64,000 bases of DNA from Rosa chinensis (GCF_002994745.2 NC_037091.1:2969501-3033500); one strand, 5' to 3'. Counted from the first letter of the stretch, positions 1-15,929 are shown. Translations and numbers: made by a program. Notes: a model not told the origin generated them from the sequence alone.

Positions 1-255
1 CCGCTGGTAACGCTCATCTCCTTATAGAGTGTACAAGTATAAGAAGGAAGAGTGCTTATTTTATTTGTCCTCTGGCCATATTTGAAGTCTTTTATATATC
101 CCTCATTTTTTCCCAGTACAGCAATTATCTTAGCAAACATGTTGGATGAACGTCCATTTCTTGATGAATCTTGTTATTGATTTTGCAATTCTTACTGGTT
201 GAATACAGTTCCATGTTTAACTAATTTCACTTTTCATTCATGCTTCTCATTACAG

Positions 256-503
256 TGGAATCAGTTTCAATCCTCGAGCCATAAATTTGTTTCCAATTGA
301 TCAACCTTCCGAGGTATGACCTAATAGCATAGGGCAGGGGCATTTGAGCTTCAGTTTGATTTATTTCCTGATTTAAAGTGCATCACTAGCATGTAAAGTG
401 AAATACATATTCTTTTGTGCAGAAACAAAGTGATTATGAAGTGGCGTCTGACAATCATGTAAATGGAGAGGTGGCTAAGCGTGCAGTCTTTCTTGATCCA
501 TAG
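256..503 (+). CDS. Last two exons of an unidentified protein-coding gene (partial)
   Basis: Two short exons join in frame. Exon 256-313 follows a TTACAG acceptor and ends at GAG|GTATGA. Exon 423-503 follows a GTGCAG acceptor and ends with TAG at 501-503. Together they encode a 46-residue hydrophilic C-terminus ending in ...RAVFLDP. The rest of the gene lies upstream of the window, and bases 1-255 look intronic. I do not recognise the family. An A/T-rich 3' flank with possible polyadenylation signals follows, for example AATAAGAG near 678. The exon calls rest on splice consensus and the open frame only. Confidence 0.5.
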
Positions 504-1204
504 ATGGAATATATAGGTCATCCACAAGAGCTGTTGAGGTTCCTTGGTGGATTTGTAAATATACATGAAATAGTAGGAAAAAAAAAGTGTATTCTTCTCA
601 TTCTTTTCTGTTTATATGTGTGCAACACTAGAGGCCTTCTATATAAGTAGATGTATCCCAAAATCTTTGATGTAATGAATAAGAGAAGATGCATATTTCC
701 ATCTTCAATCTCCATAATGTACTAATGTAGTTCTGAAAGAGATAATTAAGATTTGTCTCTTCCGGTTGTCCTTCGGCATTTTGCACAAATTCTGGTCATG
801 TGGGTTGCGGATTTTCTAGTTTTAGTTTAGACACAGCTGCTATTCTGTTAATCTGTATTATGTGAGGACTTTTGCTTGAAATTAAATTTGTTCATTGCCT
901 TTTGTGGCTGATGTTATGATCCGTAATGTTGCATAGGTTAAATGCTTAAGCAATTTTCTATGCTAGATGACCTTTGAGTATGATCCTTATTGTTCATATC
1001 AAGAACCTTATCTCATTTATCACAGATACCTCTTTCTATTTTTGTTTGTTTGTTTTATCTTTTGAGAATAGATTTATTGCAACTAATTGTAAGTAAGTTT
1101 TCATTAGTGCATCATCTCTATTGTGATGGTAATTGAAAATAAAGCTATTGCGCATTGGAGTATAAAAATATAACCTTCTCATTGATATTTGTAACAGCTA
1201 AATA
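504..1204. other. Intergenic 3' flank, no gene seen
   Basis: A/T-rich sequence between the end of the upstream + strand gene and the ELIP-derived repeats. It probably holds the 3' UTR of the first gene. I see no supported ORF, repeat or RNA gene. Confidence 0.5.
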
Positions 1205-1206
1205 TG

Positions 1207-1452
1207 AACGGACTTTTACAACCTTATGGTCCCTAAAGAGACTTAAATAAGGGTTCCACCTTTGACATACTCAGTGAAGGCCATAGCTACCAAACCTAGC
1301 ATGGCCAGTCTTTCATAGGACTTTTACAATCCTATGATCCCTACAGAGACTTTTACAATCCTATGATCCCTATAGAGACTTAAATAAGGGTTCCACCCTT
1401 GACATACTCAGTGAAGGCCAAAGCTACCAAACCTAGCATGGCCAGTCTTCCA
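1207..1452 (-). repeat. Local tandem duplication of the ELIP 3' end
   Basis: The last about 70 coding bases of the ELIP gene plus its 3' flank occur twice. A detached copy lies at about 1211-1315, and the functional end lies at 1350-1452. The block starting with ACTTTTACAA and containing a CCTA(T/A)RGAGAC-like core occurs three times, at about 1212, 1320 and 1350. The detached copy repeats the C-terminal coding sequence (a helix III NGRLAML-like region through the stop) but has no upstream coding sequence. It is therefore a non-coding remnant of a small duplication or slippage event that duplicated the stop region and 3' UTR. Confidence 0.8.
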
Positions 1453-2139
1453 TTCCACAATTCAGCATCTGAGGTCCAAAGGGGCCCCTTTGATTTTGAC
1501 TCCACACTGACTCCTTGAAATAGAGGAATCACAGATGCAACTGATAGCAAAATGCAAGTGCCGAGAAACAGCGAGACTCCACCGTTGGAGATCTGAGAAA
1601 ACACATCCTGGCCCTTCACCACTTCCACTGCCAGAGCTGAAACAAAGCCCACCATTGCGAGTCTGCCGTTGATTCTTTCCGGTGCTGGGCCGCTGAAGGC
1701 GAACACGTCCCCGAACTTAGTGCTAACCTTGGGAGTCCTAGGTGGTGGTGGGAAAGGAGTAGGTGTAGGTGCTGCTGGTGGAATTTTTGATGGTTCTGAA
1801 ACTGTAGATGGTTTCTCCTCAGGTAGACCATCCTGCAAAATATGGAAAAATTGGACATGGTTAATACACAAATTCTCGACAAAATTAAACTCTAAACACT
1901 AAAATCTAAACAGAAAACTCATTTGATTTTGAACCCTAAAACAAATGTAGCTTTGAACACAAAGGAGAGACTATCTTATTTAGACAGTTAATTACCTCAG
2001 CCATGGAGCGCACCCTCATGTTAGGGTACCTGTGAAGAGTTGGTACAAGTTGGTTTACTCTGACTGAGCTCTTCTTTCCAGCTCCAAAAGCGACGGAGTT
2101 TGTTAGGAATATTGATTGCATGGAAGCTGAAGCAGCCAT
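1380..2139 (-). CDS. ELIP: Early light-induced protein, chloroplastic (ELIP copy A)
   Basis: Two exons: 1996-2139 (48 codons, from the ATG at 2139, ending ATGGCTGAG|GTAATT) and 1380-1832 (acceptor TTTGCAG, 150 codons plus stop). The product is 198 residues, a normal ELIP length. Residues 1 to about 45 are a Ser/basic transit peptide. A Pro-rich linker (PTPTPFPPPPRTPKV) follows, then three hydrophobic helices. Helices I and III carry the chlorophyll-binding ExxNGRLAM signature (ERINGRLAMVG and ELWNGRLAMLG). ELIPs are thylakoid proteins of the LHC superfamily that bind pigments transiently under light stress; that role is family knowledge. The gene has a tandem paralogue at 4638-5397 with the same exon structure, and its own 3' end is partly duplicated downstream. 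Confidence 0.95.
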
Positions 2140-2285
2140 TGTATATATGCTTCTTGATTAAGCACTACAAGGTATGATCAAGGAGGTTGATGAAGCACAA
2201 GAATTTAGTAGAAAAGAGAGAAGAGGTAGAGAGATGAGAAAGTGAAGACGATCTGGGTTATCAAAGTTGAATGCCCTGAGCTGGT

Positions 2286-2293
2286 CTTTATAG
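2286..2293 (-). promoter_or_regulatory. TATA box of ELIP copy A
   Basis: CTATAAAG on the minus strand, about 147 bp upstream of the ELIP start codon. This leaves room for a 5' UTR of roughly 110-120 bases. The second ELIP copy has a TATA box at a comparable position. Confidence 0.6.
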
Positions 2294-2406
2294 TAAAAGT
2301 ACGTGATGGGGTTTAGGCACTAAGTGCTAGTGGGGTTGGCTCGTGAAGAGAACGGTGGATATTTAGGCACCACGTCACTCGTTGGATTTTGCCAGTAACG
2401 TTGGGC

Positions 2407-2412
2407 CACGTG
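2407..2412. promoter_or_regulatory. G-box (CACGTG) of ELIP copy A promoter
   Basis: CACGTG within the context GCCACGTGGGTTGT, about 270 bp upstream of the start codon. The same 14-base context sits upstream of the second ELIP gene (5580-5585), so it was kept after duplication. G-boxes bind bZIP factors such as HY5 in light-induced plant promoters (established knowledge). An ACGTGG core is also found nearby in both promoters (about 2454 and 5610). Confidence 0.65.
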
Positions 2413-3148
2413 GGTTGTTTTGTCCACACATGATGGGCATGGAGACGTGGCTGAAGAACACACCACAATGCAGAAGTCAGTGAATTTCTGAGGTCCCATT
2501 TCTTCAAGGCCTTTCACTTTTTTGATCTTTCTAGAAACGAGGAACGATGTTTCACGAGTCCACGATACTGGTTTTAGGGTTTTGAGCTAGTCGACACTTG
2601 GTACGCACGAGACCGTCTTTAGCTGCATTTTCGAATCATTGGAACGAAAAAAGAAAAACAGGAAAAGATGGTAACAGTTCCTAGCTCGCATGCAGCTGGA
2701 TGAGTCACTCAGCACAGCACAGAAAACACTTGCATTTGTTTGATAGTGGTTGGTTTGAGAGTGGCTCCCTAGATACACAGGAAAGAACTTCAACTAATCT
2801 ACTATACAACATATAATGAGTAAATTTTAGTGTTTTTAGTAAAGAAAATTTACCATGTGAGACAAAGCAGAAAGATAGGCAGTTGCTACCGCATTTTTAA
2901 ACGATGGTAATTCATCATTGTTATATTCATCAAATACCGTCAGCAATGGCTTCATCTATATATAGCTGCAACAATATATGATATACAAGTGTTATTATTG
3001 TCCCAAATCACCTTGTACGGCTCTTGGTGCAACACCACTGTATGTTCCACCACCATAGCCAAAATGTGATACATTATCTACACAATTACTGCAACAACTG
3101 TTGATCGAATCAAAGATCCCATGTCCCTAGCAGAATTGGTACCTAAAT
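2413..3148. other. Intergenic region upstream of ELIP copy A
   Basis: Distal promoter sequence. The stretch at about 2610-2665 resembles 5930-5990 upstream of the second ELIP, so the duplicated unit includes distal upstream DNA. I see no gene here. Confidence 0.5.
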
Positions 3149-3149
3149 T

Positions 3150-3617
3150 TATAATTTTATGACTTTATCGATCTGAGCCAAACAAACCTTTGTTGAAGTA
3201 TTTAGCTCCAACAAGCTTGAAATTGCAAAGTGAGGAATTGAAATCTTGCCCGGCTTTGTCATATGAACCTTTCCGTTTACTTTGTATTTTGCGGGGCATA
3301 TCGTGGTCTTTAAAACTAGGGTGTTCTGGCCACACACCGGAATCAATGATACCAACAATAATACCTTTATCATAATCTGAGATACCCCATAATCCTATGG
3401 GTTTAGGGAGGGAGAGAAACTTTTGAGGGAAATCTTGCCCGGCTTTTTCATATGATCCTTTCCGTTTAGTTATGTATTTTACGGGCATATCGTGGTCTTT
3501 AAAACTAGGGTGTTCTGGCCACACACCAGAATCAATGATTCCAACAATAATACCTTTACCATATTCTGAGATACCCCATAATCCTATGGGTTTAGAGAGG
3601 GAGAGAAACTTTGGGGG
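3150..3617 (-). pseudogene. Subtilisin-like protease (S8) fragment with internal tandem duplication
   Basis: On the minus strand the region encodes the motif around the catalytic Asp of plant subtilases (GIIVGIIDSGVWPEHPSF). In the unit at 3236-3422 it is followed by the usual Cys-Asn-x-Lys-Leu-x-Gly-Ala region. About 190 bp is duplicated: the units at about 3236-3422 and 3427-3617 are nearly identical, both containing the GLWGIS and IIDSGVWPEHP segments. One frame reads through both. No His or Ser catalytic region, signal peptide or PA domain is present, so this is a decayed fragment and not a gene. Confidence 0.8.
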
Positions 3618-4637
3618 ATAGGTAGTGGCAGATGAGGTCGACTTAATGATTTATCATGAGTTTCTGAGATAAATCCATGATGTTTCTCTAAATCCCCTAG
3701 TTGGTAAAATGATAAAACTGCACTAAAGCCTTGAACCTTCTTTTTTTTTTTTTTTTTGAAATTGGAAAATGTTTTTATGTGTAAAAGATATGGTGGCGAT
3801 AAAGAGTTTGCAGACTCGAGAGAATCAATAATAGACGAATACCAGTTATGACAACTTGTAAAACTATTGGCATGTACAAATCATCCATATACATAATATA
3901 TGTACCAGAGATTGTTGATTTTGCTTGAATACGGTAGATCCAATAGATGAATATAAAAAGAAAACATAATGAAATATGAATTCCAGTTATGAATTTCATT
4001 CTCAATTCTCAAGAAAATATATGGGGTAGTTCTAATCTTTTTGCACTAGGTAGATGGTTTTCATATTTATAGGACACCTTTACTATGAGAAAAATTTCAA
4101 CTGAAATGATGTAGGGTATTTATGAGTATGAAACTATTTCCTCCTAGTTGGTTGTATTTTTCATTTTAATTTTTTATTTAATAAATTTTAATAGAGGCTT
4201 AAGTCGGATGGGCCTACTATGGTGTGTTTATTCAAGAAGAACTTCAACGTACTAAAAGGTCGGATCAACTAGGAGGTCCAAACAATTGACAGTCAAAAAG
4301 AAAGGAGGTCCAATCAACTTATTGTATTACCCTTTATTGTCTACTGTATAGATGAAAAATGAAGTAAAAAATAAGCTCAAATCAATGGAGATGATAGGAA
4401 TAGTTTTCTGTATATTCTTGTTCAAAAGAAGTTTTGAAAAGCAAATTTCTGGCCTTGCCTTGGCAATATATTGATTTCGTGCTCATTTTTAAGTATCCAA
4501 AGTTCCAAATAAACCATACATTTTCTCTGCAAATTTACAGTACGTACGTGTTAACTAATTGATATGAATATGACTTTTACAAGGTATTAAGTATTAACCT
4601 AGCAAATTAAACACAGGCCAATCATGATGCATGAGAA
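3618..4637. other. Intergenic region between subtilase fragment and ELIP copy B
   Basis: A/T-rich sequence with a poly(T) run near 3740-3757. Short ORFs only; I see nothing I can support as a gene or named repeat. Confidence 0.45.
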
Positions 4638-5397
4638 TTAAATTAGGGTTCCACCCTTGACATACTCGGTGAAAGCCAAAGCCACCAAACCTAACATGGC
4701 CAATCTTCCATTCCACAACTCAGCATCTGAGGTCATGAGCCCCTTTGATTTTGACTCCACGCTGACACCTTGAAATAGAGGAATCAAGGATGCAACTGAC
4801 AGCAAAATGCTAGTGCCAAGGAACAGCGAGACTCCCCCGTCGGAGATCTGAGAAAACACATCCTGGCCCTTTAACAGTTCCACTGCAAGAGCTGAAACAA
4901 AGCCCACCATTGCGAGTCTGCCATTGATTCTCTCCGGTGCTGGACCGCTAAAGGCGAAAACGTCCCCGAACTTGGTGCTAACCTTGGGAGTCCTAGGTGG
5001 TGGTGGGAAAGGTGTAGGTGTAGGTGCTTGTGGTGGAACCTTTGATGGTTCTGAAACTGTAGATGGTTTCTCCTCAGGTAGACCATTCTGCAAATTATGG
5101 ACAAATTGGACATGGTAAATACACATTTATCTAAATTCTCCACATAATTAAACACACCAAGATCTCATGCTGATTTTATTTTGAACCCTGAAACAAATGA
5201 TGTAGCTTTCAACACAAAGGAGGTGACACTAGCTTAGGTAGAGAGTGAATTACCTCAGCCATGGAGCGTATCCTCATGTTAGGGTACCTACGAAGAGTTG
5301 GTGCAAATTGAACAGGCAACGAGGACCTGTTCTTTCCTGCTGCATATACAACGGAATTTGCAAGGAATATTGAGTGCATGGTAGCTGAAGCAGCCAT
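4638..5397 (-). CDS. ELIP: Early light-induced protein, chloroplastic (ELIP copy B)
   Basis: Exon 1 is 5254-5397 (48 codons, MAASATM start, donor GAG|GTAATT). Exon 2 is 4638-5087 (acceptor TTGCAG, 149 codons plus stop). The 197-residue product has a plastid transit peptide, the same Pro-rich linker, and two ExxNGRLAM chlorophyll-binding helices flanking a middle helix. It is a tandem paralogue of the gene at 1380-2139. The main differences are in the transit peptide and a one-codon difference before the third helix (KSKGLMTSDAELW here, KSKGPLWTSDAELW there). No lesion is visible, so both copies look functional. An upstream in-frame ATG at 5418 exists; I chose 5397 because it matches copy A. 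Confidence 0.95.
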
Positions 5398-5496
5398 TGT
5401 ATATATTTCGATGATCAAGTAGGAAATTGGTGTCCAATTAAAATGCTTGTTTTTTGCTCTTGTTCTTGGTTATCAAAGTAGTATTCCTGAGCAGGG

Positions 5497-5503
5497 TTTT
5501 ATA
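5497..5503 (-). promoter_or_regulatory. TATA box of ELIP copy B
   Basis: TATAAAA on the minus strand about 100 bp upstream of the start codon, in an otherwise GC-poor proximal promoter. Confidence 0.6.
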
Positions 5504-5579
5504 GTATACGTAGCTCATGATATGAATGGTCGAGACGTTGGCACCGTGTCATTCGTTTGGTTTCCCACTAGTACTATGC

Positions 5580-5585
5580 CACGTG
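5580..5585. promoter_or_regulatory. G-box (CACGTG) of ELIP copy B promoter
   Basis: CACGTG in the context GCCACGTGGGTTGT, about 185 bp upstream of the start, shared with copy A. An AGACGTGGCT element follows at about 5607 and again at about 5879. The copy A promoter has the same element at about 2451. Confidence 0.65.
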
Positions 5586-6736
5586 GGTTGTCTTGTCATC
5601 ATAGGGAGACGTGGCTGTAGCGCAGACCAGTATGTATCGATGAGTTTGATTTGTGAGGTATGGTTTGTTCAAGGTTTTCAATATGGAGGAACGATGTTTC
5701 ACGAGGCCACGACTTGTTTGAGCTAGTTGGGGTTCTTTGATTTGCTTCGTTTTCGTTTGAAAGAAAACGAAAGGTATGTTTGGCTGCTTCTTCTTCACTG
5801 GCTTATATAACAGCATTTGTACAATAGCTATGGAAATTTTGTAGGTTGTGTCGTCCCCATTTGACATGGTCGTAAAAGAGACGTGGCTTGCCGCACACAG
5901 CACAAAGTTCCTGTCAGGGGTACTGTTTCTGATCGAGAAGTAGTGTTGGCTGCATTTCGATCGTTAGAATTAGAAAGCAAGTTACAAGGGAGATGATATT
6001 GAAGAGTTTATTTAGGAAAGTTGCGCGGGTTTAACGCTCGAAGGCCTTCTTAATTAACAATGCTGTTTTAACGTTACTCGATCTGCTTAGTTCCTCTGTG
6101 TATTAGATGCATGAACGTAATCACTAGCTCGATCAGTCTCTAGTGCATGTATACATGAACCACCAATTTGGGGATAATAAAAATGAGGAAAATTGAGATA
6201 TGCACGTAATCATCGAAAGTCAGCTAATTGTACTAGTTCAAAGGCTAGCAGAGTCCTAGTTGAAGAAGTCTTTCAAGTTCTCTAGAACATATTCTCAAAA
6301 GAAAGAGAAAAAAGATGGTTCTAGAGCTGTCCAATATCTTCTATATATTGGTTCGTGTCTTGTCAAATTGTATGAACAACTCATCATTAATTATAAACGG
6401 AAAGAATTCTGTAGAACTATCCAGCAAATTGTTGTGACGTGGAGGATAATACTCCACCAAGTGCCTATATTATCTTCATTTCTAAACTAAACCTTCTCTA
6501 TATATCAACCTGAAAAGCCTGGAAAGCATTTCGCTATATGCGACAGAAAAAGGAGAAAAAAACTAGCATTTGGAAACTTGGAACTTCATATTATTAAAGT
6601 ACGTAAATTAAAATGAATCAGCGCAAGGTGAACATACATTTACTGGCTGCAATGAAACTACAGTAACCAGATATGGTAGTGCTATACCAATTAATTCAGT
6701 ACACAAATTAAAGAACTGATGAGTGCTCCCTCACAT
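5586..6736. other. Intergenic region between ELIP copy B and the AKR cluster
   Basis: The first about 400 bp resembles the distal promoter of ELIP copy A. The remainder is A/T-rich with no supported gene. The bases just before 6737 are the 3' flank of the AKR gene. Confidence 0.45.
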
Positions 6737-8975
<2,239 letters not shown>

Positions 8976-9026
8976 TTTCAGCAAAACCAGATGAGTGTAG
9001 CTGGAGATCGTTCTACAGGGAAACAC

Positions 9027-9679
9027 TAGCTTACATGTTCAGGTAGGTAACATGTCTACTTCTCACCAACTTCATTACTTAATTGTGCAAACACTGTCTG
9101 GCTTCATTAGTTTTTCTTTGTATATATATATATTCTAATTTATTAAAAACAACTTGCAATTCGAAGTGAAGAAACGAATCATCAGCTTTGGGCCTGACAA
9201 TTAGTAGTTTATATTTTATTCCAGCATATGAACCCTGAAAACTTGCAAGAAGTCTACAGATTCATTTTTTAATCTTCAAAGTAGACTTTCATTCTATTGT
9301 ACCTTATCAATGTTGAATAGGTGCTAAGTGCTAAGTGCTAACTAAAATGCTATGACCACATAAGAACTAATCCCATTATTTTGGCACAACAAATATTTTG
9401 TATTTATCTTAACAAAGGGATTACATAACAACTGTGACAGTGTCACTGTACTTTGCATATCATTACAAACTTTATACCAAACTTCTGTACAGATTATTGA
9501 AGGGATTACATACCAACTGTGATTCTAACATCTTATTCTTGAAGCAGAATGTTTAAAACATGCATTACAGTATTTTCTTTATAAATTGACTAAAGTGAAA
9601 CTGCAGCAACTAGATTGGTGATAGTGATGATGCTCACCAATTAACTCAGTACACAAAGAAACTGACAGCACCCTCGCAA
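9027..9679. other. Intergenic region between the two AKR copies
   Basis: Upstream region of the intact AKR gene and 3' flank of its pseudogene paralogue, with a (TA)n tract near 9121. No gene is seen. Confidence 0.45.
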
Positions 9680-11774
<2,095 letters not shown>

Positions 11775-12080
11775 TTTCTGCAAAACCAGATGAATGAAGC
11801 TTGAGATTTGTTCTTCAGTGAAAAAAATATCTCAAGTGTTCAGGTAGGCAACATCTCCACTTCCCACCAACTTTCTTCTATTGGAATTTGGAAGCAACCG
11901 TGAGCTTTGAGCCCCACATCTCTATCTAATCATCTCCTGCATAGAAAAAGACGCATTCTTTATTGCTTTTATCATGAGAAATCCAATTTTTTAAGGAAAT
12001 CAGGTAGCCATTTTTGATTTTTCACCTCCTAATTTTCCTTCCAACCGTATGCATTATTTGCCGTATGTATTCCACTCTTA

Positions 12081-13275
12081 GGGGGGTGTATTGTATATGG
12101 AATTAGTAGAAGTTTTAAAGAAATCTATGGAATTTAAAAGTCTGGGTGTATTCAATATAGACTTTTAACAGTCCATGAAAGTCTTGAGGTATTCAATTAG
12201 GATTTTTAAAGACTTCATGAATTCCACCAAAATCTAGGGGTATTCAATTAGGACTTTTAAAAATGAATAAAAGTACAGAGGTATTCAAAATATCATTCAT
12301 ACTTATGGAATTAGAAAATCATGGATAATCATGGACTTTGTAGTGTTAACTATACATAACAAACTCCAATAATTTTCCAGCCTTCAGACCAAAGATTTCA
12401 AAAAGTCTATCAAAGTTTCCTCTCCAGAAAAAAAAAAAAAAAAAAAGCTTTATCAAAGTTATTCTCTCCACACACGAAGAAGTTTGTCCTTCATCATCTC
12501 TCTTTCTTAATTTTTTGTCTTTTCTCTAATTTTTTATGATATCAACTTTTTTTGATACCCAACATGTTTTTTGTAGTTGTTGAATGTGATTTTTGTTTTT
12601 TTGTTTTTGTTTTTTTTTTCAATTGTGATACTTCGAACCCTAATAGCAATAAAAATGATTTATGAAATCCTAAAACTCAAATATTGTGGTCTAACCCTAA
12701 GACCTTGAACCATACTAAATTTTATCTTATTAATTTATTATTCTCATTAATTTGAATTTATATTATGGTTCAAAAAAAGGTTGAACAATTGAATTTCAAT
12801 TGATTGATTATAGATCAAGACATTGATCAATATTGCTACAATATATGTTAATTGGCGAAAACAAAATTGATGAGAATAATTAACCATAAACGTCAAGTGA
12901 TCTATATTGTATATTTATGTTGTTGGGAGATTAGAAATGAGAACAAACTCGCTAGACAGACTAACAATCATTTATTTGAGTCAATTTCTATTAGAAGATA
13001 CTAGAGCATTGAAGAGACAACAAGTTATTATTTTGTTTTGTGTTTGGGCTGCATTTGTTTTTTTTTTTTTATATATTTTGTACATCCTAGGAAATCTATA
13101 GAAGTCATTCATAATAAAGTATATAGATTTTCATGAATCAATAAAAGTCTGTTGCTAAAATCAATGGTTTTAAGAAATCCATAACAGTCTATCGACTTTT
13201 TAAAGAGTCTGTGGACTTTTCAAAAAGTCTGTCATTAAAAAAAGTCTGCACAAATCCAAATACAATACACCCCCC
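12081..13275. mobile_element. Non-autonomous PIF/Harbinger-type DNA transposon (1195 bp)
   Basis: Terminal inverted repeats begin GGGGGGTGTATTGTAT at 12081 and match the reverse complement of the right end at 13275 (ATACAATACACCCCCC). The element is flanked by TTA at 12078-12080 and 13276-13278, the target duplication preferred by PIF/Harbinger transposases. Subterminal regions repeat short AAAGTCT-type and TATTCAATTAGGA-type motifs in both orientations. There is no transposase or DDE coding region, so it must move in trans. It lies upstream of the AKR pseudogene. Confidence 0.87.
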
Positions 13276-13278
13276 TTA

Positions 13279-14310
13279 TTCAAATTCTACTATTTAAGAA
13301 GATTATCCCTGCTATTCCATGTCAGCCCATACTAAAATGTTCCAGTTTTTCTGAGCAGATTAGTAATTTTGGACAATAACCTTCTGGCTACAACCAATGC
13401 ACTTCAAATTAAGGTCCTGCAATTTCTAACATATATTGCTATTTCAAGTCTGTTTCCCTTAAAAAAAGTAGGGGACCAGATTACTTGGCAACTATGAGTC
13501 ATATGACTCTACCCTGCATACCATTATTTTTTTTTACCAAACTACGTACTACTATAATTATTGAAACAGGATATTAAAATTCCTGCTTCTAGCTAGTTCA
13601 TAGAAATTAAGGCACTAAACAAGTAGTACATATCACATATATACCAGTACTCTCAGTTTGCACTAAACAAAGCCGGAAACTGGATTCACAGACACATGCC
13701 TTGGACTTTACCCTCCTTCAGTTAATCCGGAAAACGTGCAATTTCACCAATAATAACAACATAAGAATGATCTCACAAATATCACAAAATAATGAAAACG
13801 AGACAAGCAGCAGAGGATGCAAGGCCCTTTTTCTGTCTTAAAACAGTCGTGACTTGGCAAAGAATCATGAACAATATAGAGTCCAAAAGAGGGTCTTTAA
13901 TTTAGATGGGATTTGCAGATTAGAAATAAACCGTCAAATTATAGCCGAATTCAAGGGACTAATCGTCAATATATAACTTATTTTATATCCACCTCAAAGG
14001 ATTAGTCTACTTTTACCACAATCCATGTCCCTTTTCTAATTTTGTTTTTGGTCTGGGATTTAAAGCCCAAACAAAGGCAAGAAAAGAGAGGCCCAAATAC
14101 CAGAGGAAGCTGATTCCTTGCCGTCATCTCCCTTTAACCCCTTTACATTATTTCAAGTTTTGAACCCTGGAAGTACAAAAGACGTCTTCTTTTGAGCTTC
14201 AGGTGGTCAGAACTCAGAACTGCCCTCTTCCCTTGTCTGTTTAATTTCACAAGAAGCAGCGGGACTGATTCAGATACGAGGGCGGGTCAAGGTTACTTGA
14301 GCCTTCTTAA
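13279..14310. other. Intergenic region and promoter/5' UTR of the APC13 gene
   Basis: No ORF of note. The stretch at about 14040-14310 probably holds the core promoter and the first non-coding exon of the downstream gene. Confidence 0.4.
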
Positions 14311-14316
14311 TCTCAG

Positions 14317-14755
14317 GTTTTGCTCTTTCTCTACATCTACAATTTTATGAGATTCTTACTTGACTTGTGTAATCTCAACCTGTTTTACTAATAAAGCATG
14401 AATCTTGGTCCTTTTCTCTCTGAAAATGAAACTGATAAACCTCTAAGGAGTGCAAGGCCATTAAGGGCTGTTGTGGAATCAAAAGCTCATTGCGTATAGC
14501 TGGCCTTGTGTGTTTAAGCTATGAACTCTTCAGTTCTGTTAGAAATCTCTAATTGAGTGTTTTGAGTAGCAAATAGCAGTCATATGGTCATTGAAGTAGG
14601 ACATACCATGATACTTTTATGTTCTGTTCAGGCCTCCTTTGTTATTACCATAGTCTATAGCATTAAGCATTCTAGCCGAGTCCCAAATCAATAAATATTG
14701 ATGCCTATATGCTACATTATATTAATCAACTTGAACACGATGTGTTGCTTTCCAG
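14317..14755 (+). other. Likely 5' UTR intron of the APC13 gene
   Basis: CTCAG|GTTTTG at 14317 and TTTCCAG at 14755 frame a 439-bp intron that would leave a short leader before the ATG at 14817. The prediction rests on splice consensus only. Confidence 0.4.
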
Positions 14756-14816
14756 ATACAAACGGTAAACTTCAAATTGAGGAGAATTCTTGATTGGATT
14801 TTGGCTTAAAGCAACT

Positions 14817-15594
14817 ATGGCCGAATTAAACCTGGGTATACTTATAGATGTTGTTGATGAAGAATGGATGAAAGACACTCTTCCAGATGACGGTATCATT
14901 TTTGCTTCTCCTTTTGATATGTACCTCAGTACCTGCAAATGCATTAAATCAAAAAAAGTTTTCATCATGTTTTAGTTCAATAGTTGAAAGTATTGTGTTT
15001 GTTGCAGATCTTCCCCTGCCGCCAATGCTGGTTATCAGGACTGATGACACCGAGGATTCGAGTATGTCTTCTAATTCTCAATGCTTTCTGTTTAAAACGG
15101 TACCATTACCATCTGAAGAAACATGACTTCACATTGCATATATTTTAACATGCTGGCCTAGTGTCCTTGTTTCCTTTGGAAGATTGATTAGGTAAAGCAT
15201 CTATTTTTCACTATATCCAATACTATATGAAGTCAGGATATTCTAGTGTTCAGGAACTATTAGGGGCATCACTGTTGGTTTGCTGATTTGACATGTTTGG
15301 GAGGAAAATGAATTATAAAAATAGTTTGATTATCATTCTTTTTATTGCCATGGCCAGTGCAATTATGTTGGTTTGTCTCCCACCACAGAAAACAAATGGT
15401 GGGCCAAAACTAAATGATTGAGAGGGATTTAGGACTTTGAGCACTATTGTTTGATGTAGTGTTGGCACTTTGGAAAACATTCAGCCTTTTTACTTATTTC
15501 TGTTTCCATTTTTCATTTTCTCAAATGTTCAGATCAGGAGGCTCGAAAAGTTGAGGGAGATAGTTGGCATGATCTTGCATTAGGTTCTCAATAA
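14817..15594 (+). CDS. APC13: Anaphase-promoting complex subunit 13 (APC13 / BONSAI)
   Basis: Three small exons: 14817-14892, 15008-15061 and 15533-15594. Donors are GACG|GTATCA and TCGA|GTATGT; acceptors are TTGCAG and TTCAG. The 192-bp frame gives 63 residues. It begins [20 protein letters not shown], contains TLPDDDLPLPP, and ends in a Trp-His-Asp-Leu-Ala-Leu segment. This closely follows the plant APC13/BONSAI protein as I know it, including its about 63-residue length. APC13 is a small stabilising subunit of the APC/C ubiquitin ligase, which drives degradation of mitotic regulators. Each exon is too short to stand out as an ORF. A degraded LINE starts about 0.3 kb downstream on the same strand. 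Confidence 0.93.
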
Positions 15595-15929
15595 ATTCTC
15601 TGGTAAAAGAATGTGTTTAAGGTGGTGGTTCGTTCAAAGTAATTGAACAGTTGCTGTATGGATATGTATGTTTTTTTAATAGGGTCATGAATGTGGACCT
15701 GAGGTTTTGGAGGTATTTTCCTTGCCAGAAGTTGATTGTGTAACACTAATTCTGTAAATTTATGAGCTGGTGGTAACTGGTGTTGTATGTTTATCATTTT
15801 TCCTTCAAAACTAAACTTTAGTGCCCCTAATTTGGAATCTCTAGTGCCAGAAGATATTCAGTGTTACTCTGTGGTTGATAATTCTTAACAATACCAAAGC
15901 TTACAATGAACAACTCTGGTATATGGTTG

